Shown here: positions 1 to 10,699 of the stretch, in pieces
Layout of the letters: each line of letters begins with the position of its first letter
How positions within the stretch are numbered: position 1 is the first letter of the stretch
Assembly (NCBI RefSeq): GCF_040183065.1
Contig: NC_091132.1
Span: forward strand, 159,500,102 to 159,564,101
Reading direction: 5' to 3'
DNA length: 64,000 nt
DNA from: Periplaneta americana
Lineage: Eukaryota; Arthropoda; Insecta; Blattodea; Blattidae
Position numbers and translations under genes: made by a program
The notes under the pieces: model-generated
The model's input: the letters and a program-made list of their open reading frames with translations, nothing else
Database searches by the model: none
What the model was told of the DNA's origin: nothing

Positions 1-22
1 TTTTTGATCACTTCCATCACGA
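1..22 (-). CDS. Partial start-codon exon of a zinc-finger gene running off the left edge
   Basis: On the minus strand a good 3' splice site (TCTGTTTCAG) is followed by TCGTG and an ATG opening the peptide MEVIK. The same arrangement, with the same first residues, occurs in the complete start exon at 31231-31328, and the intron sequence just upstream (to about base 95) also resembles that next to the other exon. This is therefore the first coding exon of another member of the zinc-finger array, cut by the window edge. Only about six codons are visible, so the call rests on homology to the other exon. Confidence 0.7.
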
Positions 23-113
23 CTGAAACAGATATTTGATTGACACATCTGGACAAAGTAAGCTTAAGAAACAGAGTTATTCAGAGTGATTACAATATAT
101 AATATGTAGGCCT

Positions 114-552
114 ATTACGGAACTTGGACTCTTACTTTGAGAGAGGAAAAGAGATTAAGGGTGTATGAGAATAAGGTTCTTAGGAAAATATTTGGGGCTA
201 AGAGGGATGAAGTTACAGGAGAATGGAGAAAGTTACACAACACAGAGCTGCACGCATTGTATTCTTCACTTGACACAATTAGGAACATTAAATCCAGACG
301 TTTGAGATGGGCAGGGCATGTACCACGTATGGACGAATCTGGAAATGCATATAAAGTGTTAGTTGGGAGGCCGGAGGGAATAAGACCTTTTTTAGGAGGG
401 TGAAAAGTAGATGGAAGGATAATATTAAAATGAATTTGAGGGAGGTGGGATATGATGGTAGGAAGCGGATTAATCTTGCCCAGGATATGGATCAATGGCG
501 GGCTTATGTGAGGGCGGTAATGAACCTCCAGGTTCCTTAAAAGCCATAAGTA
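114..552 (+). mobile_element. LINE reverse-transcriptase tail, copy 1
   Basis: C-terminal end of a LINE polyprotein, from the segment after the catalytic RT palm to the 3' end. Readable landmarks are VLRKIFGAKRDEVTGEW, LRWAGHVPRM and, in another frame, the end DLAQDMDQWRAYVR-like stretch followed by the tail AACCTCCAGGTTCCTTAAAAGCC. The same tail occurs at 9594-9770, 24949-25425 and 44829-45325. The frame is broken after about codon 88, so this is a dead 5'-truncated copy. Confidence 0.85.
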
Positions 553-1167
553 AATAATGACTATTACAGGTAGCCTATATACTATTTCATTGGAAATTTT
601 AAATTTGTTCTGAACTAATTAAATTTAAATTCCATTCAAAATATAGAATTCGTTTAGTATTAGTGAGTATGTCGCTATGAATTCGATTATGCACATTTCT
701 CATGTACAGAATAAGATCCCAATCTTGTCTAAACTCATTACGCAGATTCTAGTCCAGTCCACCCAGAAGACATTTCACCAGCAATATTCTCAATTTTTGC
801 TAAATTCACCCATTGCTATTCATCCAATGAAAATTCAACCACAGTAAGCTCATCAAGCAAGTCATTATTTCAAAACTGAATATATTGTCGACAGTAAAAG
901 TTATTATAAAGTAGCCCTGCTGTCTGTTTTGCGGAATGCGGTACAGAATTTTGGTATATTAAATAGCGATGTTGTGGGCACAAGCACGCAGGTATTCTAA
1001 TATCTGTCCCTGGTCTTTGAAGTCGTCGCACTTCGAAGTAATGGTCTGCAGTCTTTGGTTCTGGTTCTTATATTTCCGCTTCTGGAGTTGTGTAACAGTC
1101 TGCCAAACATCAAACTCATGGAAAACAACATTTCTGTATCATGCTCCTTCTTTTGAAGACATATTAC
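553..1167. other. No gene recognised
   Basis: AT-rich sequence with no long reading frame, RNA gene or clear repeat that I could identify. It lies between a LINE tail and a terminal-inverted-repeat element. Confidence 0.5.
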
Positions 1168-2138
1168 CACAGTCTACTATATACAGTCGCGAAGCTTGAG
1201 GTGATTTTTTGCAAATCTCGTGATAAAGCGCTCCAAGCGGTTAGCAACTAGAAACAATACACTGTCCATGGTCGACTTTGGACTGTGTCGTATTTCCATC
1301 GAATGCTAGCTCGTTGCGTATTTCACATTGATGCTTGTGAAATGTTCGTTATTGGTTGTAATGAAAATGTTAATGGCTAAAATACAATAATTGGAATAAT
1401 AATATTTTACTAGAGGTGTAGAAATATTAAGTTTGTTTTAATGAAATTTATTGATCATGTTTTATTTTCAGTTCTAGTAGGATTATTATTGCTTAGGCCT
1501 ACTTTTTTTTTTTTCAAAGGATATGTTTTTAATTATAGCTGTTAATTTTGTTGTTATTTTTATTTGTGACTTTACTAGAGACGTAGAAAAAGTATCTTAC
1601 AATAAAATTTATTGATCACGTTTTATTTCCAATTCTGGTGTGATTATTATTGCTTAACCTCATCTCACTTTGTTAACTACGTAAGCCTACACTACACGTA
1701 CCGGTACACGTAAGTTACTCCATTAATTCATATTTCCATTATTATTGTTGTAAAGGGAAATGCAAATTAATATTTATTGGTTTCATAGTTAATTATCGCT
1801 ATAATCTTGAATGAGTGAAGCGATTATAGTAAATTTCAGTTCGTTTTGCACAAAAAAAAATATTATTAACCTATTTCTTGCAGGTATTTTCGTGTTTATG
1901 GTGAAATTTAATATACTTCATTAAAATAATAAATTAACTTTATGCATTTAATATTTCAATAATGGAAGGAAGGTGTTAATTTTTCCAAAAGAACACAACG
2001 AAAGTGTAACATATTTTGTCGTCTACTAGGAGAGAGATCTGCGATGATGAGGCGATGGTAGCGATCCTGGTGGTGGGCAACTACCCATGTTTGCATTTTT
2101 ACTACATATTGAGCTTCGTGACTATATAGTAGACTGTG
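1168..2138. mobile_element. TIR element, long copy (971 bp, unclassified DNA transposon derivative)
   Basis: The two ends form an inverted repeat of about 30 bases starting CACAGTCTACTATATA and running through GCGAAGCTTGAG (left) or ACGAAGCTC (right). Flanks are near-identical (ATATTAC left, ATATTAAC right), which may be a 7-8 base target duplication. A 184-base relative at 14678-14861 has the same ends and the same internal blocks near both ends (GATGAGG...GATGGTAGCGAT), so this copy carries about 750 extra internal bases. No transposase is readable. The superfamily is left open. Confidence 0.75.
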
Positions 2139-2640
2139 ATATTAACTTGTATAAGGAAGGATGTTTTAGTGACATAATGATTTGAAACCGATTGTGCCAC
2201 ACTTCTGTAGCATTGTTCGTGTGAGGTTCATTGGATGTGACAGTATGGAATTGATTTCAGAGTAGCAGAGGGTAACAAGTCCCAGCAGGAGGCCTATCCT
2301 AACACATGGCTGCACACCGATCCTTATATATAATAAATTCACTGTTGGCAATCATTCCACTATAGAGAGATCAGTACGAGCTGTGAGGCTTGTGGCAGTA
2401 GCCTCTAAAGGCATGTCTACGATCTTGACTCGCAAACTTGAGGCGAGACCGATACACCCTGTATCGATTCACTACATCTCCGTACGAAACGAAGGTAGTC
2501 TTCCGTTACAATATTACGTCGCTCTATATTGGTGTTGTCTGAAAGTGCCACGTTGTTTAGTTTAGTTTAATCAAAAGTGCATGCTTGTGTGTGTTACATA
2601 ATAATTCCGCTTAAAATGGCTCATACTGATAGAAGATTGA
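2139..2640. other. No gene recognised
   Basis: Short reading frames only. The part around 2380-2560 is locally more GC-rich than its surroundings but I could not tie it to a family. Confidence 0.4.
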
Positions 2641-3050
2641 GGTCTTTATAATAAATTACCCGGGTCAATTAAACACTTAAATGCTGACGGTAAATTAAAA
2701 AAAGAATTAAAGAAATTTCTTATGGATGGTTGTTTTTATTCAGTACAAGAATATCTTGAATGTTAGTATTTACAGTTATTAAATGTTAAGTTGTACAAAT
2801 ATATTTATTAATAGTAGATGATAAAGGTTTCATAGATAATTATTAGTTCTAGGTTTATTTTGCGAAGATTTGACAATTTTAGTGGTAGTGCTCAATCATT
2901 TGTCAGTATTATATACCATGTTATATATATTAGCATTATTTTGTAAATGTGTATCAGTTTTAGAACTGTTTTTAGTATTAATTTGACGTGTCAAACATCA
3001 TCCTGTCTTATCATTAGGACGAAATAAAATACATACATACATACATACAT
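2641..3050 (+). mobile_element. CR1/Jockey-like LINE 3' end with (TACA)n tail
   Basis: An open stretch at 2641-2766 encodes the typical C-terminus of such LINEs: GLYNKLPGSIKHLNADGK, then KKFLMDGCFYSVQEYL and a stop. A roughly 280-base 3' UTR follows and ends in AAATAAAATACATACATACATACATACAT, a microsatellite-type tail, matching how these LINEs terminate. The rest of the element is absent, so this is a severely 5'-truncated insertion. A more complete relative lies at 40072-44335. Confidence 0.8.
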
Positions 3051-3824
3051 TATTTGTAGAAATAAAAGAGAAACCTTTTTCAGTTTGGACGTAAGAAACA
3101 AAATGTGCTTACAAAGATAGGAGATTGATGCCACATTTACATATTAAAGTAGTGGATGGAAGAAGACTAAATATAAACGTTCATTTTCATGGTATAATAT
3201 TCTTGGCTAACAGGGTGCTCTAAAACAAATAAGTTACAATGTTTTAAATCTATTCTCTTTGGGGATGAAAATTAGTGATTGTCATCTTCTTGTGGGATCT
3301 GTATCACAAAAAAATGTTGAGGAAAAAGCCGACAAGCATCCGCTCTATAAAAAAATACAAGGTAGGCAGATGTTTTCAGCCTACCCAGTATTTATATCTC
3401 AGCTTGGCCACTGGTAACAGTATAGTGAAATTATTCCTACACTGCAGCCCAAAACTAGCTGTATTCGAACATAGAATTAACTTACGGTACCTCTACGGAA
3501 TATTGAAATTAAAGTTTCTAAAATTAACTACACTTTAGCGATTTCCTTTCTTCCAGGTACAGATTGTAAGATACATAATTGTAGTGGATAAACAGTTTCC
3601 ATTACGATCAAGTCGGCCGTGACCTCGGAAACCAATCGAAAAGTATGTAACACACAGAAGCCCAGATAGAAAAAAGGGACAAAATGATAAATTACAATAC
3701 AAGCGATAGAGGATATATTTCCGATCACTGGATCAATAGGACAGCATTTATTGATTAGTACTTTATTGCTATGAGACTATTTCTTTATTAGGAAATGAAT
3801 TTTTTTCTTTAAAATTCGATTTAT
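3051..3824. other. No gene recognised
   Basis: AT-rich; the frames at 3275-3538 and 3528-3728 show no family features and look like chance. Confidence 0.4.
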
Positions 3825-4560
3825 GTATTTCTTAGTACAGTTCCTCTTTTGCTAACAGCGCCATATCATCAGCAAAGCGTATGCACTTAATTTTTCTTCC
3901 CCTTACTATCACCACTGCCATGTTTTGGAAACAGATCTTCACTAAATCCTCCAAGATCATGTTGAACTGGATAGGTGACAAAGGACATTTTTGTCGTACT
4001 ACTTTACTCCACTACCCACTGACATCTTCTGCTATAGGGTACGAACTGTCTTATTCTTTCATATAAAAATTACAGAATAGCATTGTCTCTTTTCAGTCGA
4101 CACTATTTTCTTCATGATCTAATCAGTTTATTCCAGTGCACTGCAAAAAAAAAAAAAAAACCTTTTTTTCCATCTACAAAGTTTGTGAAAACTTCCTTAT
4201 TTTTTTCTCTAAGTACTGTACCTATCTTTCAACAATTGTTCGCACCAGACCAACAATTCCATATCTAATACATTTTTTCTTCCTGAAGACAAATTCTTTT
4301 TTTTTTTTTTTTTTTCCATCCTAGTATATAAACATCTAGATTCAGTACTCGCAGGAGATTCTTTGCTGACTGCGATATCAGGCTGAGAGTCCTGAAATCA
4401 TTCCATTTTTTGGAATTTTTCTCCTTGGATATTGGGAGCAACAATGTCTGCATGAAATCTTCTTCTCATACAAACTGATAAAATTTCCTTTTTGTTTTCA
4501 ATCATTTCATTAATTCAATGAGTATTCCATCAACACTTGTAGTTTTCTCATTTTCTGGTG
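3825..4560 (-). mobile_element. LINE reverse-transcriptase fragment (palm region)
   Basis: Two blocks of RT remain on the minus strand. The one at 3835-4010 reads CPLSPIQFNMILEDLVK, then IKCIRFADDMALLAKEEL, which contains the catalytic FADD motif. The one at 4310-4560 carries the earlier RT segment (LPISKEKNSKKWNDFRTLSL). Between them lie A and T runs of about 20 bases each and decayed sequence. The wording matches the LINE family whose 3' tails occur four times in this window, so it is likely an internal piece of that same family. Confidence 0.75.
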
Positions 4561-4998
4561 TGAAATTTTTAACAATTACAGATGAAGGCTAATGATCGAC
4601 CACCAAAGCTAATGAAGCAACTAACAGGTTAGTGATAACCATGTGACACTTTCGAATCTTAAGTTATATACTGTTAGTGCCAAGTTACTAAAATATATAA
4701 TTTGCGTTCTTATATTTGGCATTACTATTACTTTTAATTTGCATTCTTATATTTGATATTACATATAAGGTAATACTGCATGTCACATAGGTACAGTGCG
4801 CTGAGCACAAAGAAGTCCTAACCCACATGTAAATTGTTTTGAGAAAATTAGATTTGGTATTTTCCCTTATAACGATACTTTCTCTTGCAGCCTACACAAC
4901 TGTTTGCATATTGGTTTAAAATGTGGTAGGCCTATAGTGTATTCATATAAGATGTGCCTAGGTGATATGATTCAAATTTTGAATTTTTAATATATATA
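4561..4998. other. No gene recognised
   Basis: AT-rich spacer. A short internal near-repeat (TTTGCATTCTTATATTTG, about 4700-4760) is the only structure noted. Confidence 0.4.
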
Positions 4999-6391
4999 CT
5001 GTAAAGTGGGGTGACTCTGAACGCTGAGGTGACTTTGAACAGTAATTTAGCGCCTTTCTAAATTAAATGCTGTACCCAATTCAGTAGCGGCCGGTGATCA
5101 AAATCCTCGGTGAGGCCAGATGCAACTAGTTTAAGTGGCTCCGATAGGAAATGTTTGTTTATGATATTAATTATTATTGTTATTATATTATTAATATCAT
5201 TATTACTGTATTATTATTATTATTACTATTATTAGTCTATTCTTATTACTATCAATGAAAAATAATAATTTCACTCACCAAATAAGCTGTCATGCTCTGA
5301 GTTTCAGTGATTGTTTCAGTGTGATGAAGCATCCCATATTACGTGTTGAAATTCCCCTTTCTTTCTTTTCTTTTTATTTTTTCCTTTGACAGCAACAAAC
5401 AAGGCCAAGAGAAGTTTATTTTGCATCACATTACCACTTAACCATTTATGTTCCCATACCAGGATGCAATAGAAACTCGCTTTTTAAGATTATGTGTCAG
5501 AAAAATTATCAGCGATGTCGTAGGTATCTCGGTAGTCTCTCTCTTTATTTAAAACTTCCTTTCTTTTAGTATTATTTCGTCTCGAAAAAGGACACTCTAA
5601 CAATGAATTAACTGCACCAGCATTATTTCTCTCATTTGTTTCTGTTTATATTTTCCCGAAATACATAACAACATTGGCCCAGATTCACTACTGTACTACA
5701 AAGTACAATAGAAGAACACCCTCGCTTATGTCATAAACTGAGACATAAGGTGAGAGAATCTCGAGTGGGTTTCTGCCTGCCAAAGAGCTGGAATTTTGTT
5801 ATTTATGACCTAGCTAGGAAGACAAGTCACCACTGCTATTCCCACCCCACTCTACCCTTGAGGCCGGCCCATGGATGGGAAGAGTGAAACCTGACCAGGC
5901 CAGCCGAATTGTGCCTCAGCTACAACGTTTTAAGCGTAAACTCAAAGCCCGCGAAAGGACATGAAATGCATTAAGCCAAACCCGGCACGAACGATTCTGG
6001 CCTCAGGAACAAATTTTACTGCAAATCAGGTCTATATACATCACAAGCCAGACCCGGCACGAGCGATCCCGGCCTCAGGAACAAATTTTACTGCAAAACA
6101 GGTCTATATACATCAAAGTTTTCAAATGCTTCCATAGCGATATATGCTTCATTCAAATAACTAATACATTATATAAAACACAAAATTTGATTTCAGTTAA
6201 GCCAAGTGACTGAGGCCCGGCCTCACTTGCCTCAGTCAATCAGCCGCCACTGACCCAATTGCGAAAAAACTGAACTAATTTATTGACAACTTAAACAGTT
6301 TTTTTCGCAATTGGGTAGAGCATTTAATTTAGAAAGGCGCTAAATTACTGTTCAAAGTCACCTCAGCGTTCAAAGTCACCCCACCTTACGG
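4999..6391. mobile_element. Mariner-like MITE (about 220 bp) split by a hAT-like element
   Basis: The outer ends are inverted repeats beginning CTGTAAAGTGGGGTGACT (left) and CCGTAAGGTGGGGTGACT (right, reverse complement), each flanked by TA. The repeat runs more than 80 bases per arm, through TTTAGCGCCTTTCTAAATTA, and continues past the inserted element into an inner inverted repeat (ACCCAATTGCGAAAAAA). Removing the insert at 5082-6252 leaves a foldback MITE with a short loop. A TA target and lack of coding capacity suit Tc1/mariner-mobilised MITEs. Confidence 0.85.
5082..6252. mobile_element. Non-autonomous hAT-like element nested in the MITE
   Basis: It is bounded by an exact 8-base target duplication ACCCAATT (5074-5081 and 6253-6260). 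Ends are CAGTAGCGGCC and, reverse complemented, CAGTGGCGGCT, followed by GAGGCC-rich subterminal sequence. Eight-base duplications and CA(G)-ended TIRs suit the hAT superfamily. Inside, a 72-base unit is tandemly doubled (5974-6117; shared core GGCCTCAGGAACAAATTTTA). No transposase frame survives. Confidence 0.85.
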
Positions 6392-6640
6392 TATTTTTTA
6401 AATACTGTTGCTTTGGCCACTTTGACATGTAACATGTTCTACTCCTTTTAAAGTTTTGATGGATAGGTTTTCATATTACTATTTCACTGCGAAAAGAGCA
6501 CAAATAAAGTAAAAATACACTCGTATGTGGCATGTAATAATGCTTTATTTACGTAATATATTATGTACCCGAAACATACCTTCTTTTTATAGTCCTCTGC
6601 ACAGAACTTTCTTCTACTGAGCCATTCAGAGCAGAAGTGG

Positions 6641-6830
6641 TGTAAGTCAAAATTGGGTAATAAGGTTTAAAGTAAAAATTTTGTAAAATAGAGCGCAAAG
6701 TAGCAATTAATATGTCCTTCGTACTATTCACTGACTACTAATAGTTTAAAAAAAATTGAATATTAATTTCTACTTTGCGCTGTATTTTACAGAATGTTTA
6801 CTTTAAACCTCATTACCCATTGTTGTGTAT
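6641..6830. repeat. Foldback repeat, about 60-base arms
   Basis: Left arm 6653-6712 (GGGTAATAAGGTTTAAAGTA...) is the reverse complement, with few changes, of the right arm 6762-6823. The loop is about 50 bases. It is probably a MITE; no target duplication was clear. Confidence 0.7.
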
Positions 6831-6839
6831 ATCAATTCT

Positions 6840-7100
6840 CGATGCCCGTGCGTCCTACTTTAAACGGTTCAAACCTACCCGCGCAAATGGGAGTCGCTGC
6901 TTTCTCTCTCTCAGAAAGCAGGTTGGCTCGCTTTTTTTTCCCTCTTGTGAGGGAGAAAGCAAAGATCGCGCGGCGACGAGTCACGTTGGCAATAGAAATA
7001 CCCCCAGGCACTGTGACGTCAATGGCGTCCTCAACCACCATTGTTCCGAGGGATATAAATATAACGCATCTCCGCGACTTCAGTCATCGTCTTCGTTAGC
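6840..7100 (+). promoter_or_regulatory. Promoter-like block: CRE, TATA box and initiator
   Basis: A locally GC-rich island holds TGACGTCA, a perfect CRE, at 7014-7021. A TATAAATATA box starts at 7054 and an arthropod-type initiator TCAGTC at 7080-7085, whose A falls 28 bases after the TATA start. That spacing fits RNA polymerase II core promoters. Downstream is the LINE-like frame at 7145-7480, so the block may be the promoter of a mobile element rather than of a host gene. Function is inferred only from motifs and spacing. Confidence 0.5.
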
Positions 7101-7144
7101 CGAGAACGCTAAGGCATGGCTTATTCAGTTCATTCTGAATTTCA

Positions 7145-7480
7145 TTGGTTCGAAACCTAGTATGGAATAAAAAAAAAAGTCTGTCCCATCTCCATAAACT
7201 CCAAGTTGTCCAAAACCAGGTGATTCGACTCATTACCCATCTCCCCCGAGTCGCCTCGAGAAGAAAGTTCCATGATGAACTAGAGTTGCCAACCATAGAC
7301 GAGTTCATTGCTCGACTGGCTAGGAACCTGTATGCGGAAGCTCGTGCTAACCCCAACCCGCTCATATCTGGCCTCGGCCAGTATGATCCTAGGTTACGGC
7401 GTAGACACCAGACAGGTCCATTAGCTATACTATTGAGACAGGAGGACAGGGAGGCTGGCGTTACTCCCAGGTTTTGGTAG
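7145..7480 (+). mobile_element. Jockey/I-type LINE reverse-transcriptase C-terminus
   Basis: An open frame of about 110 codons contains LQVVQNQVIRLITHLPRVAS, then LPTIDEFIARLARNLY and a proline-rich end (ANPNPLISGLGQYDPRLRRR). This is the tail seen after the RT domain of Jockey and related LINEs, where the segment begins with a conserved LQ..QN..LR. No RT palm is present. The codon GC content is higher than in neighbouring DNA, so the insertion may be younger or from a GC-richer family. Confidence 0.75.
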
Positions 7481-8100
7481 CCACGACTCAACTCCATGAG
7501 ACTCCTTGGATAGTGCAACCGCTGTAAAATGACCTTGTCTTAACTGGGCTAAACAAAATCCCTCCATAACATATCTACATTGTTGATCGATGGAAATCTA
7601 ATAAAGCCAATTGGCTAGTATATATCCATCGATTCATAGAGTCATTCAACCTAAGAGCCAACTGGCTAGTCTCTGATATTGAGACAACTCATCCTGCCTA
7701 AGGTTTTTCCGTGGTTTTCCTAAGGCGCTAAGACAAATGTCGGGATGAGCCCTAAAAGAAATGGGCCACGGACCTGCATTCATATCCCCATGAATCTCCC
7801 TAATTAACAATTACATCTCTCCCCCCTCTTCGCAATTGAGCCATCATATAGCCAAATGGCTGGTCTCGAAATTGAGACAAATCAACAAGGCTCATGACCT
7901 CCTACATAATAGCCAAATTGGCTAGTCTCTTATATGAAACAACTCATCCTGCCTAAGGTATTCCGTGGTTTTCCTCAGGCGTAAGACAAATGTCGGGATG
8001 AGCCCTATAAGAAATGGGCCACGGACCTATATGCCCTTCCCCATATATACTCCACCTTTATTATAAATTATGTATGCCCTAGTTCAGATAATATTAATAG
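7481..8100 (+). repeat. LINE/SINE-type 3' sequence with a doubled 80-base block
   Basis: A block with TTTTCCGTGGTTTTCC, GACAAATGTCGGGATGAGCC and ATGGGCCACGGACCT occurs twice, near 7690-7775 and 7945-8030. Shorter 'GCCAA..TGGCTAGT' repeats occur four times between them. Such CCGTGGTTTTCC / GGGCCACGG tails are widespread in arthropod retroposons. It probably belongs to the LINE at 7145 or to SINEs that share its tail. Confidence 0.55.
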
Positions 8101-9590
8101 TCTATTAAACATACGAGGTCACTCAATAAGTCGCAAATTGAAAGGACAGGGACCTCTCAAATTGCAGCTTAGATTTCACGGCGCTTCTTCCGACGGCCTT
8201 CACCTGCTTTGTCATCGAACAACGGATGACGGCGTCTTGCCATCCTAACGGCAAACACCAGCCAACTCCACCTCGCCCCGTTCAGTGATCAATTGATCAA
8301 TCTCAGCCCCCCTCGCGTATGTGGTACCTAAGAGGTTACGTCCAATTTCGGCTTCCCCTTCAAAATTTTCTAGAGCTCCTTAAGGGGAGCAGCGTAACCC
8401 GGAGTGAGACTAGTGGCCAACAGGCTTGGAGCTCACGTATTTAGTTTTGTACAGCCCCCAACCCCTTGCAAGGACGCGTTTTGCGTACCTTTTAAATTTT
8501 CCTCCCAATTCTCCTTCGATTTTTTCGACTTCAGTCACTGGTTGTCTAGATGGCAAAGAGGTCGCTCTAACGCGTCCTCCGTCACTAGCAGCAGTCTTCC
8601 AACCAGGCCTACGCTATGGTTGTCTTTTGTTCGGACGTGCCTACACACGGCCACCACTCCGGGAACAGGAAGCCAAGTTGCGCCCCTGTCTCCTGTATTC
8701 TTTCCTACACTAGCCTCACTTCTTACGTATTCTAAACTTATTTTATTCTAGTCTCGCTACAAGCCTCATCACCACCTCCAACCCGCACACTTCTCTCCCC
8801 TGATCACCCTTATCTCTCACCATCCTGACTTCGACTCCCAGCTCTTATCCCGGCTTGTTCGATTAAACACAACCATCTCCTCAGCCCCCCCTCTAGAGTC
8901 GGTAAGTCGCGAGTGCGCTCTGTTGATCCGTCGATGATAGAGGTCACCCTTCCCCGCTCCTGAAGTCGGTAAGTCGCACAGTACGCTGTGTTGATCCTCC
9001 GATGCCAGGAGCTTGTTCTCGAAGTCGGTAAGTCGCACAGCACGCTGTGTTGATCCTTCGAACTAGAGAACTAACCTTCTACCTCATTCCATCTCTCTCG
9101 TTATCCTGTCCCCCACAACACACCTGAGAGCAAGCCGATTTTCCCCAGGCACTCCCGTTACCCCTACCTCCCTCTCATTCAAGTCGTACTTTACTATCAC
9201 CCATCATAACTCTCCCCGCATCGAAGCCTCAGGACGAATTTCTAAACTATCAATTTCTATCACGACTCCCCCGTTACCCCTACCACAGAACTAGGAGGGA
9301 ACTATAGTCATACTTTCACTGTTATTTCTGTAATAAACAATGTTACTTTAAAAACAGTCTTTCCTTTAAACTTCACCACAGTTTCGTATCACCCCACCCA
9401 CAAACCACAGCCATCTTGTCACGTCACTCCCGTTTCCCCTCCCCACCTCGACAACACGTCGGAGAGCGAAACGACCAGGAGTCCGGCGTACGACACCATA
9501 TTTTACTTACACCACTTCTGCTCTCAAAGGCTATACTTATCATATTTCAGTACCACATCGCTTCCACGACTCTGGTACTCTCTCCCTACG
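8101..9590. other. C-rich segment of unknown origin with a three-copy motif
   Basis: About 1.5 kb with a strong C bias on the plus strand, unlike all flanking DNA, and no credible reading frame. The motif GTCGGTAAGTCGC followed by CGCTGTGTTGATCC occurs three times about 63 bases apart (8897, 8965, 9026). An AATAAA-type signal lies near 9331. Base composition suggests foreign or retroelement-derived sequence, but I could not name a family or find ends. Confidence 0.45.
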
Positions 9591-9593
9591 GGA

Positions 9594-9770
9594 AAAGACC
9601 TTAGGAGAGGCAGAGATGTAGATGGAAGGATAACATAAAAATGGATTTAAGAGAGGTGGAATATGATGCTAGGGATTGGATTAACTTCCTCAGAATAGAG
9701 ACTAATGGCGGACTTAGGTGAGGGCGGCAATGAAACTTCAGATTCTTTAAAAGCCATTTGTAAGTAAGTA
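9594..9770 (+). mobile_element. LINE tail, copy 2 (short)
   Basis: Matches the last about 170 bases of the LINE tail at 114-552: AGATGGAAGGATAA, ATGGATTTAAGAGAGGTGG and the end CTTTAAAAGCCATTTGTAAG. Heavily truncated at its 5' end. Confidence 0.8.
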
Positions 9771-10690
9771 GACTATCTATAATATACACTATATTAAGCA
9801 CATTAATAAGATATTTATTTTTTACTCGTTTCATATTCCTTGTGCAATAAGAATTAAATACTATCTTACCGGTATTTTCTTTAAGGTTCTTGGCAATACA
9901 CAAGGCATTATGGGTAATTGTGATGTTAGCATTCGATATAATTTAAGACGTGATTATATACTAAATTCGGAGTGAGCAATCTGTTTAGTGTAATGGTGCG
10001 CTAAAGCATTTGAACGAGTTTTATTACTAATACATATTTTTTTTTAATATTGGTCATATAGCATACGTCTAAAAAAAATAAAACAGCTAATACTGTAATC
10101 GGTTTCAGAAAGTGAAAAGTTAAATTGGGAAATGCTAAGTACATCACTGCTACTTTTGTAGTAGCATCACATTGCATTCTGGTTCAGGAAGAACATTCTT
10201 CTTCTACAAAAAAACTCACCGGTGCGAATTTGTAGCAATACCGTATTGTATTTTTGAAGGGTCTAGTTGCAAAACCCGACTTTTCCACTTTTGCAAATTT
10301 CGAGAAAAACAAGAAAAACTTATGTTAAACAAATTTGAATTGTGGTTATAGTAATTTTCGGTTTATGACTTCCTGAACAACTGAATAGTAATGTTTCCTA
10401 ATATCACAAATCCTGGATGTTAATTAAAAGAGACAAATTCACTTTAAAATATGGAAAAGTTTCACTTTGCCGCCAACCTTCACAATGAAGATTCAAAAGT
10501 GTTAGAAATATTTTTATTTCACATAATAAGAGATTCAAACTTGTAAACTGAGTAATATATATGACAACAATTACATATTATAGTGCAGTTTAAGTCTTTG
10601 GGCCCTTTCTCACAAACATTACATTATTTTTAATTGAAACTTATTACATATGGAAATCAGGAGTTGCTTCTTGACTTTCACAACATACGC
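9771..10690. other. No gene recognised
   Basis: AT-rich, with only short frames. Nothing beyond simple A/T runs was seen. Confidence 0.45.
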
Positions 10691-10699
10691 TCCTGTTTC

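Noticed and set aside
6775-7170. Overlapping frames of 131, 101 and 69 codons near the promoter-like block
   Set aside because: They overlap on both strands, start in a foldback repeat and show no family features; the GC-rich composition explains the open frames.
7495-8100. CCGTGGTTTTCC / GGGCCACGG block considered as a structured RNA gene
   Set aside because: It is doubled and matches tails typical of arthropod retroposons; a retroposon 3' region is simpler.
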